NCBI GenBank assembly: GCA_964414585.1
Contig: CAYPXR010000009.1
Location: 1 to 64,000, forward strand
DNA length: 64,000 nucleotides
DNA from: DATEMU01 sp964414585
GTDB lineage: Bacteria > Planctomycetota > Phycisphaerae > UBA1845 > UTPLA1
Reading direction: 5' to 3'
In this document: positions 16,506-25,060 of the stretch, piece after piece
Numbering within the stretch: the first letter of the stretch is position 1
Layout of the letters: each line of letters opens with the position of its first letter
The notes under the pieces: generated by a model
Seen by the model: only the letters and a program-made list of their open reading frames with translations
Told to the model about the DNA's origin: nothing
The model's database searches: none
Program-made: the position numbers and the translations under genes

Positions 16506-17162
16506 TCAGGAACGACGGCGCCGGCAGATGCATGCCAAGAACAGCAGCCCCGCGAGCGTCGAAGGCTCGGGAACGTAGGAATACGTGACCGTGGCCTCGG
16601 CCGAGGTAAACGTCGAAATCTGAATGATGAGATTGCCGCCGCCGTGGCCGACCGACAGTCCGGTGGAAATGACCGGCAGCATCACGTTACCCATGCCGGT
16701 GAACAAAGCGCCGTACGCGTCGACGGGCAAGTCGATCGGACCGAGGGCCATGTCAGTGGTCAATCCGTTGATCGTCTCACCGGAGGTGCCGCCGAAATCG
16801 GTTACGCCGTCATACGCCGAAGCGTTTCGGGAAATGGAAACGAGCGGGACGGTAAAGCCCAGCAGGCTGGAGTCGGGGCCATGCAACTCCAGTTTGGCCG
16901 TCAGATCAATATTGATTACTCGTGGCGAGGCGTCGCGGCTTTCAAACCGCACCATCCCCTCGACGTGTCCGGACATCGTGATCTCAATGGACTGAAGCGC
17001 GCCGAGATTGGGATCGAACTTCGGGAGCTGGAGGTTCTGCGTGGAATTGGTCGGCACCAAAGGAAGCGCTGCACTGAAGCTGACCGCGTCTGCCCGTGCC
17101 AACGGCGAGAAACTACAGGCGATCGCCATGACGGTCGCCCGGATCACAATGCGCTGACGCAT
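16506..17162 (-). CDS. Exported VPEP-tailed protein, paralogue of the 15610 gene
   Basis: The 218-residue protein has a signal peptide cleaved after SPLARA, the choice-of-anchor E stretch PKFDPNLGALQSIEI, and a tail VPEPSTLAGLLFLACICRRR. It resembles its downstream neighbour along the whole length (for example MSGHVEG against YGHVEG and LFTGMGNVMLPVI against LFTGLGNIVLPVI), so the pair arose by tandem duplication. The intergenic 242 bases hold no clear terminator. The leader is G-rich like that of the neighbour. It is probably surface-anchored; the ligand is unknown. Confidence 0.85.
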   Translation of the reverse strand: MRQRIVIRATVMAIACSFSPLARADAVSFSAALPLVPTNSTQNLQLPKFDPNLGALQSIEITMSGHVEGMVRFESRDASPRVINIDLTAKLELHGPDSSLLGFTVPLVSISRNASAYDGVTDFGGTSGETINGLTTDMALGPIDLPVDAYGALFTGMGNVMLPVISTGLSVGHGGGNLIIQISTFTSAEATVTYSYVPEPSTLAGLLFLACICRRRRS

Positions 17163-17371
17163 TCTTCTCCATCCCCCTGGGTGGCCTGGGCCCGGTGATA
17201 GCCAACGAACCATGCCCACGTGTCTTGCTCGAGCCCGTCAATTCTATGGTTTTCGGAGGTACCGGTTCAAGTCGTATTCACTCGAAGCCTGCGGACGGCG
17301 CGGGCCGGACCCCTGTCCCATAAACCGTTCCAACGATGAAGTCGGGCCTGGTATTGCCGAATCGACGACGA

Positions 17372-18544
17372 TCAAACGCCGGCGGCAACGGCTGCGGGGC
17401 TTAACAAAACGGAGAACGCGTCTTCCAGGTCCGCGATTAAGTCGTCTGGGTCTTCAATACCCACGGATAACCTTAACAGTCCGGAAGTAATTCCACGGGC
17501 TTCCCGTTCGGCGGAGGGGATGCTGGCGTGGGTCATGGTCGCCGGGTGACCAATGAGACTTTCCACGCCGCCGAGACTTTCGGCCAGGGCGAAGAGGCTG
17601 GTGCGACCGGCGATTTTTCGTGCCGCCGCTTCGCCGCCCTTAACGACGAAGGAGACCATTCCGCCGAAGCCCTTCATCTGTCGTTGGGTCAGGGCATGTT
17701 GAGGATGGCTGGCCAAGCCGGGGTAGACGACCTTCTCGACGGCGGAGTGGCGTTCGAGGAAGTGCGCGATCTTCGTGGCGTTATCGCAATGCGCCTGCAT
17801 CCGCAGGGCGAGCGTCTTGACGCCGCGGAGGACCAGCCAGGAATCAAATGCGCCAGGCACGCCGCCGACGGCGTTTTGATGGTATTTGATCGCCTGGTAG
17901 CGCTTTTCGTCGCTGAGCATCGCGGCCCCGCCGACCACGTCGGAGTGGCCGCCGATGTATTTGGTCGTGCTGTGGACGACGATGTCCGCGCCGAGTTCCA
18001 GGGGCTGTTGGAGGTAGGGGCTGGCGAAGGTGTTGTCGACGACGGTGACGGCATTCGCGCGGCGGGCGATCTCGGCGACGGCCGCGATGTCCACGATCTT
18101 CAGCAGCGGGTTGGTCGGCGTCTCGATCCAGACCATTTTCGTATTCGGGCGAATCGCCTTCTTCACTTCGTCCGGTCGGGTCATGTCGACCCAGGAGTAT
18201 TCGAGACCATAGCGTTTGAGGACGAGTTCAAAGAGGCGGTAGGTGCCTCCGTAGACGTCGTCGGCGCAGACGACGTGGTCGCCGGCCGAGAGCAGGTTCA
18301 TGATGGCCGCGCTGGCGGCCGTGCCGGAGGCAAAAGCCAGGCCGTACTTGGCCCCTTCGAGCGAGGCGAGACACGATTCGAGGGCGGCCCGCGTGGGATT
18401 ACCGGTGCGGGAATATTCAAAGCCCTTGTGCCGGCCGATGCCGTCCTGGGTGTAGGTGGACGTCTGGTAGATCGGGACGATGGTCGCCCCGGTCGTGGGA
18501 TCGGCCTCTTGTCCGACGTGAATGGCGCGGGTGGCGAATTTCAT
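17372..18544 (-). CDS. Trans-sulfuration PLP enzyme (cystathionine gamma-synthase or lyase type)
   Basis: This 390-residue enzyme belongs to the Cys/Met metabolism PLP family. It begins FATRAIHVGQEADPTTGA, has YSRTGNPTRAALE and the phosphate-binding FASGTAA, and the PLP-binding Lys195 within STTKYIGGHSDVVGG. The sequence alone does not settle whether it makes cystathionine from O-acylhomoserine or cleaves it to cysteine or homocysteine. The start at 18544 follows GGAGGTTCCC, a strong ribosome site; the frame upstream of it is not used. A run of nine G lies about 65 bases upstream of the start. Confidence 0.92.
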   Translation of the reverse strand: MKFATRAIHVGQEADPTTGATIVPIYQTSTYTQDGIGRHKGFEYSRTGNPTRAALESCLASLEGAKYGLAFASGTAASAAIMNLLSAGDHVVCADDVYGGTYRLFELVLKRYGLEYSWVDMTRPDEVKKAIRPNTKMVWIETPTNPLLKIVDIAAVAEIARRANAVTVVDNTFASPYLQQPLELGADIVVHSTTKYIGGHSDVVGGAAMLSDEKRYQAIKYHQNAVGGVPGAFDSWLVLRGVKTLALRMQAHCDNATKIAHFLERHSAVEKVVYPGLASHPQHALTQRQMKGFGGMVSFVVKGGEAAARKIAGRTSLFALAESLGGVESLIGHPATMTHASIPSAEREARGITSGLLRLSVGIEDPDDLIADLEDAFSVLLSPAAVAAGV

Positions 18545-18665
18545 GGGAACCTCCGGTTGAATATCGAGAAAGGATAGCAGGATCGCAGGGTTTTCGCTAT
18601 CCATCGAGGGGGGGGGACTGCATGGTGTAACGAAGTTCTCAAACCTTGACGATTGATGTTCTTCG

Positions 18666-20537
18666 TCAAACCCGCTTGAACTGGCGTTCCAGATCGCGTG
18701 TCGAAAGTTGCAGCGTCGTCGGTCGGCCGTGCGGGCAATTCGACGCCCGGTCGGTCAGGTGACGTTGGAGGAGAAGGGCCTGCATTTCCTCCGGGGTCAG
18801 CGGGTCGCCGGCTTTGACCGCCGCCTTGCACGCCATCATGTCGAGCACTTGATGAAGCAGCGTTTCGTCCGACGGCGGCTCGCTTTGCTCGGTCAATTTC
18901 TCCAGCATGTCGGCGACAAATTCGCCGGGCTCGACGGACTTCAGCAGACTCGGAAAGCCCTGGACGGCCAACGTCATCGGGCCGAAGACGGAGAGTTCGA
19001 TGCCCAGCCGGGCGAACAAATCCTGATGCGTCTGGGCCGCCTGCACCGTCATCGGCGACGCCTCGATCGTCGGCGGGATCAACAATCGCTGCGACTCCAA
19101 CGGCCCGGCGAGGATGCGTTCGCGGAAGCGTTCGTAGAGGATTCGCTCGTGCAGGGCGTGTTGATCAACGATGATGATGCCCTCGTCCGTTTGCGCGACG
19201 AGATAGGTGTTGTGGACCTGGATGACCGAGGCGGCGCCCGGCGTTTCAACGTTTGCCGGGGTTGGATCGGTCGTTGTCTCCGATGGAGGTGAAGCCGCTG
19301 CTTCTTTTGGCGGCGCGGTGGATTCCTCGATGGAGGGATATCGAGTCGTCAAGGTCTCGGAGATCGATGGCCGCAGGCTTTCTGAGGGGAAGCGGGGCGG
19401 CTGAAAGGCCAATCGCGATTGCGTGGGGTCGATGGATTTGAGGTAGTCGGCCAGGGCAGCCCGCGTCCGTTCCTGGCGGCTCAGATCGTCGTCATTGAAC
19501 GCCGCTTCGCCGCTGGAAGATCGCGCCAGGCTGAGCCCCGGCGTCAGGTCGCGCGACAGCAGCGTCTCGCGCAAGACGCCGAGCACCTGCGATTGCACCA
19601 GTGCGGCATCGCGCCAGCGGACCTCGATCTTCGTCGGGTGGACGTTGACGTCGTACGATTGCGGATCGGTCGTGAGGAAAATGAAGACGACGGGATAGCG
19701 GTCATGCTCGACGAGACCGCGAAAGGCCTCGCGGATGGCGAAGCCGATGCGACGGTCGCTGATGAAGCGACCATTGAGGAAGAGGTATTGCCACTTCGTC
19801 GAGGCGCGCGATTGCGCCGGCGGGGCGATGAGCGCCTCAATCCGCAGGCCGCGTTCTTGGCGGTCGATGGGGATCAGGCACTCGGCGAGTTCGGCGCCGT
19901 AGAAGTCCGCGATCCGCGTGCGGCGGTCGGTCGTGGCCGGGAGATTCCGTGAGGGGCGGCCGTTGTGCGTGAGAGAGAAAGCGACCTGTGGATGCGCCAG
20001 GGCAAGGCGGGCCACTTGTTCGACGGCGTTGGTCAGCTCCGTCGGGGCCTGGCGCAGGAATTTTCGCCGCGCGGGGACGTTGAAGAAGAGCTGTCGAACC
20101 TCGATGGTCGTGCCGGGCGGCGCGGCGCAGGGCCGCGGTCCTTCGGTCTTGCCGTCGCTGCAAAGGACTTCGTGGCCTTCGATCGCTTTCGCCGGTCGGC
20201 TGACCATGCGCAACTGGCTCACGGACGCAATGGAAGCCAATGCCTCGCCGCGAAAACCGAGGGTGCGGATGTTGAACAGGTCGTCGGAGGAATAGAGCTT
20301 GCTGGTCGCATGGGCCGCGACGGCCAGTGGCAGGTCGGCCGGACCCATTCCGCCGCCGTTGTCGGTGACGCGGATGAGCTGAGAGCCGCCTTCTTCCAAC
20401 GCCACGTCGATCCGCGTCGCCCCGGCGTCCAGGGCGTTTTCCAGAAGTTCTTTCACCACGGATGCGGGCCGCTCGATCACTTCGCCGGCGGCGATCTTGT
20501 TGACGAGGGAGGGGTCGAGCGTCCTGATCTCAGCCAT
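18666..20537 (-). CDS. mutL: DNA mismatch repair protein MutL
   Basis: This ATPase links MutS mismatch recognition to strand incision. The 623-residue protein has the GHKL ATPase N-terminus (KIAAGEVIERPASVVKELLENALDAG is the family block; DNGGGM and GFRGEALASI follow). The C-terminal domain holds DQHALHERILYE, which fits the endonuclease signature DQHAxxExxxxE, plus the zinc-site motifs near ACKAAVKAG and CPHGRPT. It should therefore nick DNA itself, as in bacteria without MutH. ATG 20537 begins the classical MAEIRTLDPSLVNKIAAGE start. A good promoter lies upstream. Confidence 0.96.
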   Translation of the reverse strand: MAEIRTLDPSLVNKIAAGEVIERPASVVKELLENALDAGATRIDVALEEGGSQLIRVTDNGGGMGPADLPLAVAAHATSKLYSSDDLFNIRTLGFRGEALASIASVSQLRMVSRPAKAIEGHEVLCSDGKTEGPRPCAAPPGTTIEVRQLFFNVPARRKFLRQAPTELTNAVEQVARLALAHPQVAFSLTHNGRPSRNLPATTDRRTRIADFYGAELAECLIPIDRQERGLRIEALIAPPAQSRASTKWQYLFLNGRFISDRRIGFAIREAFRGLVEHDRYPVVFIFLTTDPQSYDVNVHPTKIEVRWRDAALVQSQVLGVLRETLLSRDLTPGLSLARSSSGEAAFNDDDLSRQERTRAALADYLKSIDPTQSRLAFQPPRFPSESLRPSISETLTTRYPSIEESTAPPKEAAASPPSETTTDPTPANVETPGAASVIQVHNTYLVAQTDEGIIIVDQHALHERILYERFRERILAGPLESQRLLIPPTIEASPMTVQAAQTHQDLFARLGIELSVFGPMTLAVQGFPSLLKSVEPGEFVADMLEKLTEQSEPPSDETLLHQVLDMMACKAAVKAGDPLTPEEMQALLLQRHLTDRASNCPHGRPTTLQLSTRDLERQFKRV

Positions 20538-20587
20538 GGCGTCCTTGCTTTCTGCGGTCAATCTCGACGATCACGATGCAGATCGAG

Positions 20588-20617
20588 ACTATAAGAAAAG
20601 AGTCGGGGGCCGGTCAA
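20588..20617 (-). promoter_or_regulatory. Sigma70-like promoter of mutL
   Basis: On the minus strand TTGACC (20617-20612) and TATAGT (20593-20588) are separated by 18 bases, which places transcription start about 45 bases before the mutL ATG at 20537. Both boxes are close to consensus. Confidence 0.6.
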
Positions 20618-20724
20618 ATCGCACGATCCTCCTCGGTGAAACTAGCCTTGCGGATTCGGCCTCGAAGGGAAATTTCGACGACTCAATTTCCGAATGCCAG
20701 GCGCGGTTTGGGGCCGTTTGGCCT

Positions 20725-20730
20725 TATAAT
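20725..20730 (+). promoter_or_regulatory. Possible -10 box for the sulfatase-exosortase operon
   Basis: A perfect TATAAT lies about 50-65 bases ahead of the candidate start codons at 20779 and 20797 and is preceded by TT. No convincing -35 box is visible at 16-18 bases, so the site may depend on an activator or be fortuitous. Confidence 0.4.
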
Positions 20731-20796
20731 GAACGATCCTTGGGATTCCCGCGGACATCACTTTTATTTGCAGCAGGGATGCTTCACGAGGATCGG

Positions 20797-22845
20797 ATGC
20801 ATAACGACAGGTCGATGAAGCTGCCCGCGAGCGCACGATCCGAAATCGACAAGCCTCCTGCGCCAGAGTCCCCTCGTTCCAGCGGTCCCGGCGGACCGGT
20901 CAGCCGTATTTGGCGTCGGCTCCCTCGAATAGAGACGGTTATTCTGCTTGCGGGTTTGCTTTGTAACGCCTACGGCAAACTCGTCATGTTGCGCGGACAC
21001 GAATATATGGATTCGTGGACGTTGATTCGCGCGGTGGCGACCGACGTTGCGTTTTTCGGCGGCGCGGCGATCTTGTTTGAGATGATCCGGGTCCGGCTTC
21101 CGATGGCACTGGCAACTCGACTTCCGATGATCATCGCCGTCCTCCTTTGCGCGTGGTCTGTGGCGAATATGGCATGGCTTATCGCCACCGGCATCCAAAT
21201 TCACATTTCCGTCTTCAGCAGCCTATTGCACGACCCCGGCGAATTCGGCGGCATCGTCCTCAATCGACTTCGGAACACACCTCGTTTTACGATCCCGACC
21301 GTCACGGCGGTCTTGTTCTTTGGAGTCATCTTCGTCCGTCGGCTCATTTGCCCGGAACGGATTTCATTTCAGGTTGAGTCCAGAACCAGGATTCGTCGAC
21401 GATACCGGGTGCCGGTCCTCGCGGTGATATTCGGTGTCACCGTTTCGCGCCTGGGGGCCACAACCGACCCGAGACTCGGAGCGCTGCTCTACAGCAGTCA
21501 TTGGTTCGCGCTGGCATCGCTCGCCGGGTTCGACGGGTCATCGCAACCGGATCTCTTGGCGGAGGGACGACCTCTCGCTCGCCAGGGTGAACGTCCAATC
21601 GCGCCACCGTCTCCGACGGCGCCGAAGCCGAATGTGGTCCTGGTCGTCATGGAGAGCACGGCGCTCTGGTCCACGTCGCTCGGCGGCCAACCGGCCGATC
21701 AAACGCCGAACCTGGCGAGCCTCGCGCGACAAGGCGTGTGGATTGAACGGGCCCGCCCCGTCGTGACCCATACCACCCAAAGTCAGTTCTCGCTGCTTAC
21801 CGGGGTGGACCCCAATCTCGAAGGCGATTTCGTAGAGGCGGTCCTCGTCGACTCGCCTTACGAATCGCTGGCGACGATTCTCCGGGCCAACGGTTACCGT
21901 TCCCGTTTCTCGCAAATGGTCCGCGCATCGTTTGAGTGCAATCCCGGTTTGGTGGCCAACCTCGGCTTCGACTCGTTTTGGGCGCGCGAAGACGCCCACG
22001 ACCCCGCGTCGCATCTCGGTTATTTTTCCGGTGACGATTTCAAGATGCTCGGCCCGGCGTTTGATTGGATGGACACGCAGAAAACGCCAACGATGATGTT
22101 CCTGATGACCTCGGCGGCCCACCATCCCTACGAAGCACCGGCGTGGTTTGGGCCCGGCCGGGCGAACGTCGAGCAGGACTACCTGCAAACCGTTCGGTAC
22201 ACCGATGCTTTCGTCGGCGAGGTCGTGGCTCAACTCAAGAAACGCGGAATCTTTGAAGACACCCTGCTCTGCGTCGTCGCCGATCATGGCGAGGGCATCG
22301 GTCGCAAAGGCGTCCTTCAACACAATAGCGATCCCTACGAGGAAGCCCTGCGCGTACCCTGGATCATCACATGGCCAAAGAAACTTCCCGCCGGAAAGGT
22401 GGTGCGCGAGAATTGCTCGCTCGTTGACTTGACGCCGACCTTGCTCAGCCTCCTCGGTAACCAAATCCAGAATGCCGCGTTCACCGGTGTCGACGCGCTG
22501 GGCTCCGTACCGCCCCTTCGGCGTCTCTGGTTCAAGGGATGGCAGACGGATGCGCCGGGGGGATATGTTGAAGGCGACACCAAGGTCATCTATTGGCCGT
22601 CGCTCGGAAAAGCCTTTTCTTTCGATTTGGCGACCGATCCTGACGAAAACGAGCCGATCGCACTCGACGACCAGGCCACTGCCGAGGTTCGCCAGTCGCT
22701 CGGACAATGGCGCTCGCGAAGCCGGATCAGCTTTCATCCAAAACGATACCGGGAACACCGGCTCTTCGAGCGATGGCAAGTCTTCGCGCTGGGCAACATG
22801 GCCTGGTGCTATTACGTCGATGATACCATGGGTACCCTGCCATGA
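20797..22845 (+). CDS. Membrane-anchored sulfatase/LTA-synthase-like phosphotransferase
   Basis: About 682 residues. The N-terminal half has roughly five membrane helices and the C-terminal half an alkaline-phosphatase-superfamily domain facing the periplasm, the layout of lipoteichoic acid synthases and phosphoethanolamine transferases. The domain starts PNVVLVVMESTALWS (metal-binding Glu), continues with THTTQSQFSLLTG (candidate nucleophile Thr) and ends with VVADHGEGIG (metal-binding Asp/His). There is no Cys-based sulfatase motif, so phosphotransfer is likelier than sulfate hydrolysis. The start is uncertain (ATG 20779 or 20797). Its stop overlaps the exosortase-like gene, so they are co-translated. 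Confidence 0.82.
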   Translation: MHNDRSMKLPASARSEIDKPPAPESPRSSGPGGPVSRIWRRLPRIETVILLAGLLCNAYGKLVMLRGHEYMDSWTLIRAVATDVAFFGGAAILFEMIRVRLPMALATRLPMIIAVLLCAWSVANMAWLIATGIQIHISVFSSLLHDPGEFGGIVLNRLRNTPRFTIPTVTAVLFFGVIFVRRLICPERISFQVESRTRIRRRYRVPVLAVIFGVTVSRLGATTDPRLGALLYSSHWFALASLAGFDGSSQPDLLAEGRPLARQGERPIAPPSPTAPKPNVVLVVMESTALWSTSLGGQPADQTPNLASLARQGVWIERARPVVTHTTQSQFSLLTGVDPNLEGDFVEAVLVDSPYESLATILRANGYRSRFSQMVRASFECNPGLVANLGFDSFWAREDAHDPASHLGYFSGDDFKMLGPAFDWMDTQKTPTMMFLMTSAAHHPYEAPAWFGPGRANVEQDYLQTVRYTDAFVGEVVAQLKKRGIFEDTLLCVVADHGEGIGRKGVLQHNSDPYEEALRVPWIITWPKKLPAGKVVRENCSLVDLTPTLLSLLGNQIQNAAFTGVDALGSVPPLRRLWFKGWQTDAPGGYVEGDTKVIYWPSLGKAFSFDLATDPDENEPIALDDQATAEVRQSLGQWRSRSRISFHPKRYREHRLFERWQVFALGNMAWCYYVDDTMGTLP

Positions 22846-23795
22846 GTCGAAACTTGGACCGGGTGAGTGACGACGCCTCCTCCACGAAAGTTCGAACCGC
22901 CTTGCGGCGACTGGCCGTCCTCCTCTTGCTGGTCATCGCGGCGTTTCGAAGCGAATGCCGCGAAGTCATCGTTGGGTCGATGAGTTTCTCCGAATGGAGC
23001 CATGTGATGGCGCTGCCGATCGTCGTCGGTGCGTTTTGCTGGCTTCGGCGAAACGACCTTCAGGAAGCAATTACCGACGGATCCAATGGGGGCCTGATCC
23101 TCATGGTGGTTGGGGCGTTCATCTGGTTTGCGACAAGATCGCTTGGACTCTTCGGCTATTTGACGCTGGTGGCGATGCTCATTACGACGGCCGGCGCCGT
23201 CCTGACCGTGTGCGGAGCAAGAGTGATCAAAATCGGCTTTCCCGTCCTTCTGATGGCGGCAACGTGCCTGCCCCTTTCTGAACGTTCGATGGAACGATTT
23301 TCCGTCGCAACTCAGCGAGCCTCCCTGTTCGCCGCCGTCACGATGCTAAAAGCCGTGCCCGGCCTCGAAGTGTCCACGCACGGCACGACGATCGCCTATC
23401 AACATGGGACTTCTTCCGGCGAATTCGGTCTGGGCGAACAACGCTTCGCATTCCGTCTGATCTTCGTAGGCTTCATGATCGGGTTGTTGGTGGTCTTTTC
23501 CCGTCGTCGCCCCCCTTGGCAGATCATCCTGCTGGTTCTGACAAGCGTCCCGCTGGTGCTCATCAGCAATGTGCTTCGCATGATCGCCGCGTCTCTCGTC
23601 ACCGTCTACGGTAACGGTTCGCCGGTCAGCAATATTCCGCGTAACGTCTCGATTGTCGTCGGATTAGTGACAACCTATCTCCTCTTCTATCTAATGTGCG
23701 GGCTCCTCAATCAAATCACTCGCCTTGGTGCCCTCTTTTATGTTGAAGACGATTCGAACAGCGATTCGCTTCCGGTCGAAAGGAGTGCCTCTTGA
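22842..23795 (+). CDS. Exosortase-family membrane protein lacking the usual catalytic Cys and His
   Basis: The 317-residue protein has about eight membrane helices and follows exosortases throughout: an SEWSH segment, a run like PLxxRxMERFSVATQRAS, the sequence GLEVSTHGTTI, and SNVLRMIAASL with the conserved Arg246. Where exosortases have a Cys-Ser-Gly-Leu-Arg motif, this protein reads FGLGEQRFAFR, and the loop that normally carries the active His reads NGSPVSNIPRN. It may be catalytically altered or act as a binding or translocation component. It overlaps the genes on both sides by four bases, in an order typical of exosortase-EpsI pairs. Confidence 0.75.
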   Translation: MSRNLDRVSDDASSTKVRTALRRLAVLLLLVIAAFRSECREVIVGSMSFSEWSHVMALPIVVGAFCWLRRNDLQEAITDGSNGGLILMVVGAFIWFATRSLGLFGYLTLVAMLITTAGAVLTVCGARVIKIGFPVLLMAATCLPLSERSMERFSVATQRASLFAAVTMLKAVPGLEVSTHGTTIAYQHGTSSGEFGLGEQRFAFRLIFVGFMIGLLVVFSRRRPPWQIILLVLTSVPLVLISNVLRMIAASLVTVYGNGSPVSNIPRNVSIVVGLVTTYLLFYLMCGLLNQITRLGALFYVEDDSNSDSLPVERSAS

Positions 23796-24598
23796 ACTCG
23801 TCGCGGAGTCCATCGACCGGCCGGCGCCGGTTTCTGGTGGGTGTGGCAATCCTGGCCGTGATGGCCCTGGGGATGCGGCCTTCCGCCCGGGCCGTGGCTC
23901 AATGGAGCAGCAAGCGTCCGGTCTATGTTCGCAAACCCCTTCGCGAGTTTGATAAGTCCAAGTTGGTGGGATTTCAATTCGCCGAGGACGTTGGAAAGAA
24001 CAGCGCGAAGGACGTGGAAACCAATGAATACATCGAATGGCGCCTGATTCCGACCGATCCCAGGTATCAACGAACCGTCGTCGCATACTTGTTGGTTCAT
24101 TACTACACCGAAAAGGGAGCGACTCCCAAGATTCCTCACACGCCCGAAGTCTGTTACCGGCAGAATGGAAACCAAGTCACGGCGATCGGCGGGTTGGACA
24201 TTTCATCGCCCGTCCTCGCCGCCGAGGGGCTTGACATCCCCGCGAAATATGTCCGCATGTCAAATCCCGAGCAGAAAGAAAACAAAGACATCTGCGCGGT
24301 TTATACCCTCATCCACAACGGCCGCTTTTCGAGCGACCGCGAAGCAGCCCGGATCAGCATGGCCATGCCCTGGAACCGCGCGACCTATTTCGCCAAGATC
24401 GAATGCGTAACACGCGTGCCGTCGCCCGACGCGCTCGACGAAGCCCTGGAGACGTGTAAGGCCCTTATGGGATGCGTCATCCCCGAATTGCTGGCTTCAC
24501 ATTTTCCGACGACGGCCGACGTCGCCCGAGTCGAGGCGGACGACTCCGGGTCATCGACCGGGTCCGCCGGCGGCGATGCGGCGGCGAAAAACGATTAG
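23792..24598 (+). CDS. Exosortase-associated EpsI-domain protein
   Basis: The 268-residue protein has an N-terminal export or anchor helix (about 12-35) and an EpsI-like domain with the motif PHTPEVCYRQNGNQV (Cys121), matching the conserved HxPxxCYxxxG of EpsI proteins that are fused or adjacent to exosortases. The role in family members is unclear but linked to exopolysaccharide or surface-protein export. The last 40 residues are low-complexity Gly/Ser/Ala. The start overlaps the exosortase-like gene. The 3' end overlaps the convergent gene by 48 bases. Confidence 0.78.
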   Translation: MNSSRSPSTGRRRFLVGVAILAVMALGMRPSARAVAQWSSKRPVYVRKPLREFDKSKLVGFQFAEDVGKNSAKDVETNEYIEWRLIPTDPRYQRTVVAYLLVHYYTEKGATPKIPHTPEVCYRQNGNQVTAIGGLDISSPVLAAEGLDIPAKYVRMSNPEQKENKDICAVYTLIHNGRFSSDREAARISMAMPWNRATYFAKIECVTRVPSPDALDEALETCKALMGCVIPELLASHFPTTADVARVEADDSGSSTGSAGGDAAAKND

Positions 24599-25060
24599 GT
24601 GAACTCCGACCAGCGCGGCCAGCGTAAGCGGAACAAGTAGAATCGTTCCGGTTCGTTCCGGGCCGAAGGTCTGGAAGCCGTACAACTTCATCGGAGGCAC
24701 GTCTTTGAAGCGAACAATGGCCCACCCCTCGGTCAAGATCGTCCCGGAAGAGATTCCTTTCACCGCAAACTCCGCCGACTGACCGGCGCGGATGGCCGTT
24801 GATGCGCTATCGGCTTCGGCCTTGATCCCTTTCGCGAACTCTTCACATCGCCAACCGGCCGGCGCGGACGCGTGATAAACCTGAGCGGCGGGAATTTCCA
24901 CCTGCACGATCGGCGGACCGCTCCGGTTGGTCACTTTCCAAGTGATCGCCCGCCCCAACACCGACGATTCGATGGTGACGGCGTCCGGCGTCGTGGCCGA
25001 TTGAAGGGGAGTCGACCACGCAAATCCGGCGAAAAGCGTCATCATTGCAATGGGTGACAT
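24551..25060 (-). CDS. Exported protein with C-terminal membrane anchor and arginine cluster
   Basis: About 169 residues: a signal peptide (cleaved near LQSATT), a beta-rich extracytoplasmic domain of about 105 residues, then a hydrophobic helix followed by FRRRIAAGGPGR. The tail resembles sortase/exosortase-type sorting signals in layout (helix plus basic end) but has no PEP motif; the residues before the helix are FGPERTG. It converges on, and overlaps, the EpsI gene. No family is recognised. The start could also be an internal ATG at 25045; a TACAAT (25074-25069) lies too close to 25060 for a long leader. Confidence 0.65.
   Translation of the reverse strand: MSPIAMMTLFAGFAWSTPLQSATTPDAVTIESSVLGRAITWKVTNRSGPPIVQVEIPAAQVYHASAPAGWRCEEFAKGIKAEADSASTAIRAGQSAEFAVKGISSGTILTEGWAIVRFKDVPPMKLYGFQTFGPERTGTILLVPLTLAALVGVHLIVFRRRIAAGGPGR

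Noticed and set aside
17528..18577. Plus-strand frame opposite the PLP enzyme gene
   Set aside because: Shadow with biased composition; the PLP lysine motif and strong ribosome site lie on the minus strand.
20797..22845. Calling the protein an arylsulfatase
   Set aside because: The Cys/Ser-x-Pro-x-Arg sulfatase motif is absent; the candidate nucleophile is a Thr as in phosphotransferases of the LTA-synthase type.
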